The notes under the pieces are model-generated. The model had not been told where the DNA came from, did no database searches, and saw only the letters and a program-made list of their open reading frames with translations. A stretch of 7,111 bases of DNA from an uncultured Brevundimonas sp. (lineage in GTDB: Bacteria > Pseudomonadota > Alphaproteobacteria > Caulobacterales > Caulobacteraceae), in the NCBI GenBank assembly GCA_946481425.1, contig CAMLNT010000119.1, forward strand, positions 1 to 7,111, in the 5' to 3' direction. The position numbers and the translations under genes are program-made. Below are positions 5,427 to 7,111 of this stretch, piece by piece. Numbering within the stretch: the first letter of the stretch is position 1; the number at the start of each line of letters is the position of its first letter.

Positions 5427-5843
5427 TCAGCCGAGGTGGTCGCGCAGGGCGTCCATGATCTCAGGCAGGCGCTGACCCCACGGCTCGGGCGTCCCCCGCC
5501 CCCAGACCGGGTCCGGCCACAGCGGATCGTCGCGCCGGCGGCCGATGACGTGCAGGTGCAGCTGTGCCGTGACATTGCCGAGTGCGGCGATGTTCAGCTT
5601 GTCGACGGGCCGTCCCAGATGCTCGCCGAGCGCCCGGACGGCCAGCGCGGCCCGGTCGATCTCGCCGTTCAACCGGCCGCGATCCTTGCGCGGCAGGTCG
5701 GTGAGCTCGGTCGCATGGTCCACGCGCGGCAGGAGGATCAGCCACGGGAAGCGGGCGTCGTCTTGGAGCCTGAGCTGGCACAGGTCGAGTTCGGTCACGA
5801 CGTGCGACGAAGCGGCGAAGGCAGGATCGGGCGTCCAGGTCAC
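5427..5843 (-). CDS. HIT-family protein (predicted nucleotidyl hydrolase or transferase)
   Basis: This 138-residue protein belongs to the histidine triad superfamily, which hydrolyses or transfers nucleotide groups from dinucleoside polyphosphates and nucleoside phosphoramidates. The core is visible as FPWLILLPRV (residues 32-41), then NIAALGNVTAQLHLHVIGR (84-102). The triad reads Gln94-x-His96-x-His98, so the first histidine is replaced by glutamine. I recall this as common in a proteobacterial HIT subfamily, so it need not mean inactivity. The tail DDPLWPDPVWG is also typical of that subfamily. The GTG start at 5843-5841 overlaps the VOC stop (GTGA), indicating translational coupling. The frame continues far upstream through the VOC gene, but that extension is a shadow. 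The aldehyde dehydrogenase lies 52 nt downstream. The substrate is unknown. Confidence 0.85.
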   Translation of the reverse strand: MTWTPDPAFAASSHVVTELDLCQLRLQDDARFPWLILLPRVDHATELTDLPRKDRGRLNGEIDRAALAVRALGEHLGRPVDKLNIAALGNVTAQLHLHVIGRRRDDPLWPDPVWGRGTPEPWGQRLPEIMDALRDHLG

Positions 5844-6223
5844 TCCGACGCCGCCGGGCCCATGACGAAGGCGTTGAGCTTGTTGCCGTCCGGATCCCGG
5901 AAATAGGCGGCGTAGAAGCCGTCGCCGCGCGGGCCGGGCGGGCCCTCGTCCGTGCCGCCGTTCGACAGGGCGATGTCGTAGATCTCGCGCACCTGGGCCG
6001 GGCTGTCGCACTCCAGCGCCACCATGACGCCGTTGCCGACGGTGGCGGCGTTCTTGTCGAAGGGCTGGGTCAGGCCGATGCCGGCGCCGCCGCCGGGCTT
6101 GCCCCAGGCGATGGCGCCGGGCCACTCCATCATCCGCCCCGTGCCGAGCGCCCCGCAGACCTTGTCGTAGAAGGCCGCCCCGCGCTCCAGATCATTGGTG
6201 CCGAGCGTCACATAGCCGATCAT
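5840..6223 (-). CDS. VOC-family (glyoxalase/bleomycin resistance fold) protein
   Basis: This 127-residue protein has the paired beta-alpha-beta-beta-beta layout of the vicinal oxygen chelate family. Its first module starts MIGYVTLGTNDLERGAAFYD and the second includes GNGVMVALECDSP and DGFYAAYFRDPDGNKLNAF. The positions that usually carry metal ligands hold Tyr4, Met67 and Asn117 in place of His, His and Glu, so classical glyoxalase I metal chemistry is unlikely. The whole sequence resembles a widespread, uncharacterised VOC subfamily with the same residues, so this is probably a family trait, not decay. The ATG at 6223 follows a strong AGGGAGGA site on the minus strand. Its stop overlaps the HIT start by 4 nt. 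The 210-residue lipoprotein gene ends 45 nt upstream. The function is unknown. Confidence 0.87.
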   Translation of the reverse strand: MIGYVTLGTNDLERGAAFYDKVCGALGTGRMMEWPGAIAWGKPGGGAGIGLTQPFDKNAATVGNGVMVALECDSPAQVREIYDIALSNGGTDEGPPGPRGDGFYAAYFRDPDGNKLNAFVMGPAASE

Positions 6224-6256
6224 GGCGTCCTCCCTGAATGCCGCGCGGACAGTGGC

Positions 6257-6279
6257 ACAGGCGTCCTGTCAGGGACAGG
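6257..6279. repeat. Overlapping inverted repeats at the end of the 210-residue lipoprotein gene
   Basis: ACAGG (6257-6261), CCTGT (6265-6269) and ACAGG (6275-6279) alternate, so the middle arm can pair with either neighbour. The second hairpin is extended to CCTGTC/GACAGG with a 3-nt AGG loop. The structure spans the lipoprotein stop codon. It lacks a T-run, so it could be a weak terminator or an attenuating or RNA-processing element before the VOC gene. Confidence 0.35.
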
Positions 6280-6901
6280 CTCGCGGCGGGCCGGAAGGCC
6301 CAGGCGGGAGCACTTCCACCACCAGCATCCCGTCCGAGGCGTCAGCCGCCGGATCCGGATTGGCGGCGATGAAGGATTGATACAGGCGCTCTCGTTCGGT
6401 TGAGGACAAGGTGTCGATCTCGACAGCGTTCCAGCGTTGGCCCTCGTCGTCCTCGAGCGCGAGGGTGAACCGGCCACCTTCTGTCATCGCCTCCAAGAGT
6501 CCGGGCGTGGCGGGTCCCCCATAAGCTTCCGCTCCGTCAGAACCGCTGGACCAGTCCTGCGCCCTGACGGGGCCGGCCGGCACCGGCACGCGGTATCCGC
6601 GCCAGACCTGACCTTGCGGCCCGAGGAGAACAGACTGCACGAAACTGAATCGGTCACGGCAGTAATCTCCGAACCGGATCGACCAGCCGACACCAGTGGG
6701 CTCGCCAAGCTGCGCGCCAGCGTTCTCGTACCAGACGTTGAAGGAATAGCTCGCGCCCTCCTCAATGCTGCCGGCCATGAGGGAAACGTCGCCCGATCGG
6801 TCGATGCGCACGACCTCTGCCCCGGTCTGTCCCGCCCCGGCGACGGCGGAGGCCGAGCAGCCAGACAGGATGAGGGCCGCAGCCAAAATCAGAACGCGCA
6901 T
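6269..6901 (-). CDS. Putative lipoprotein of unknown function (210 aa)
   Basis: I do not recognise a named family. A very short signal peptide, MRVLILAAALILSGC, ends in the lipobox LSGC with the lipidated cysteine at residue 15. Ser16 at the next position favours outer-membrane sorting. The mature part is a roughly 190-residue domain rich in beta-prone and aromatic segments (SYSFNVWYENAG at 51-62, WSIRFGDY at 73-80, WRGYRVPVPAG at 100-110). Cys81 and Cys209 could form a disulfide. The carboxy end is proline and glycine rich. A GGGAGG ribosome binding site lies 5 nt before the ATG. It heads the minus-strand group with the VOC, HIT and dehydrogenase genes, 45 nt ahead of the VOC gene, so a shared transcript is possible. 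It is divergent from trmD. No resemblance to the 183-residue lipoprotein was seen beyond the signal peptide. Confidence 0.78.
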   Translation of the reverse strand: MRVLILAAALILSGCSASAVAGAGQTGAEVVRIDRSGDVSLMAGSIEEGASYSFNVWYENAGAQLGEPTGVGWSIRFGDYCRDRFSFVQSVLLGPQGQVWRGYRVPVPAGPVRAQDWSSGSDGAEAYGGPATPGLLEAMTEGGRFTLALEDDEGQRWNAVEIDTLSSTERERLYQSFIAANPDPAADASDGMLVVEVLPPGPSGPPRACP

Positions 6902-6964
6902 ACCCGCCTCCCAGCAACCCGCGAACCAGATGACGCTGGAGAGCTCGGGTCAAGGCAATCCTGC

Positions 6965-6990
6965 CTCTTCTCCCCTGACGGGGCGAAGAG
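6965..6990. other. Hairpin in the trmD leader / divergent intergenic region
   Basis: CTCTTC (6965-6970) pairs with GAAGAG (6985-6990), and CCCC (6972-6975) with GGGG (6980-6983), with one mismatch and a TGAC loop. It ends 14 nt before the trmD ATG. Without a T-run it does not look like a terminator. If transcribed it would sit directly over the translation start region of trmD; if not, it may be a protein-binding site. Confidence 0.4.
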
Positions 6991-7004
6991 TATGAAGCCC
7001 GCCC

Positions 7005-7111
7005 ATGCCGTTCACCGCCACCGTCCTGACCATGTTTCCAGAGGCCTTTCCGGGGCCGCTGGGCGTTTCGCTGATCGGGACGGCGTGGCGCGAGAAGGGG
7101 CTGTGGGCGCT
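7005..7111 (+). CDS. trmD: TrmD, tRNA (guanine-37-N1)-methyltransferase (N-terminal 35 codons only)
   Basis: The gene runs off the right edge. The visible residues begin [20 protein letters not shown] and continue [14 protein letters not shown], matching the usual TrmD start (xxVLTxFPExFxGPLxxSLxGxA). TrmD uses S-adenosylmethionine to methylate G37 next to the anticodon and so prevents frameshifting; it is essential in most bacteria. The knotted SAM-binding site lies further in and is not visible here. The ATG at 7005 is the only start in frame; an ATG at 6992 is out of frame. No clear Shine-Dalgarno is present. TrmD usually follows rpsP and rimM in one operon, but here the upstream neighbour is a divergent lipoprotein gene, so it must have its own promoter in 6902-7004. 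Confidence 0.9.
   Translation, partial: MPFTATVLTMFPEAFPGPLGVSLIGTAWREKGLWA

Noticed and set aside
4187..5458. 423-codon open frame on the plus strand antisense to the aldehyde dehydrogenase
   Set aside because: Its product is low-complexity Gly/Asp/Arg/Ala sequence, and the minus strand encodes an intact enzyme with all catalytic residues.

Overview
The window is GC-rich, densely coding DNA from an alphaproteobacterium. The general stress response (GSR) module, its gene order, the leader-poor starts and the style of the trmD start all point to Caulobacterales, with Brevundimonas or a close relative most likely. This placement rests on recognising the protein families, not on a database search.

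Positions 1-2753 hold the core GSR locus. The first codons of phyR lie on the minus strand at the left edge. They are divergent from nepR, ecfG and a sensor kinase gene of the PhyK type, which are packed as one operon (4-nt overlap, then a 2-nt gap). In the established GSR circuit the kinase phosphorylates PhyR, phospho-PhyR captures the anti-sigma factor NepR, and free EcfG transcribes the regulon. The 182-bp divergent intergenic region carries one EcfG-type promoter for each side: GGAAC-N16-CGTT toward nepR and GGAAC-N16-TGTT toward phyR. The switch therefore looks autoregulated on both sides.

Positions 2754-3870 hold three small secreted lipoproteins on the plus strand. Two are 45-residue entericidin-like peptides (29 of 45 positions identical, no gaps), both too short for routine ORF calling. 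They flank a 183-residue lipoprotein of unknown function. A strong intrinsic terminator follows the first entericidin. A further GGAAC-N16-CATT motif overlaps the end of the kinase gene ahead of entericidin 1, and a GTAAC-N16-CGTT motif precedes the 183-residue lipoprotein. The cluster may therefore be a local output of the neighbouring stress sigma factor; this is inference.

Positions 3938-6901 hold a convergent minus-strand group. In transcription order these are a 210-residue lipoprotein of unknown function, a VOC (glyoxalase-fold) protein, a HIT-family protein whose start overlaps the VOC stop by 4 nt, and an NAD(P)-dependent aldehyde dehydrogenase resembling alpha-ketoglutaric semialdehyde dehydrogenases. 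At the right edge the first 35 codons of trmD begin on the plus strand, divergent from the 210-residue lipoprotein.

I saw no mobile element, CRISPR array, tRNA or rRNA. No non-coding stretch exceeds about 220 bp. The long antisense reading frames across the kinase and dehydrogenase genes are high-GC shadows.
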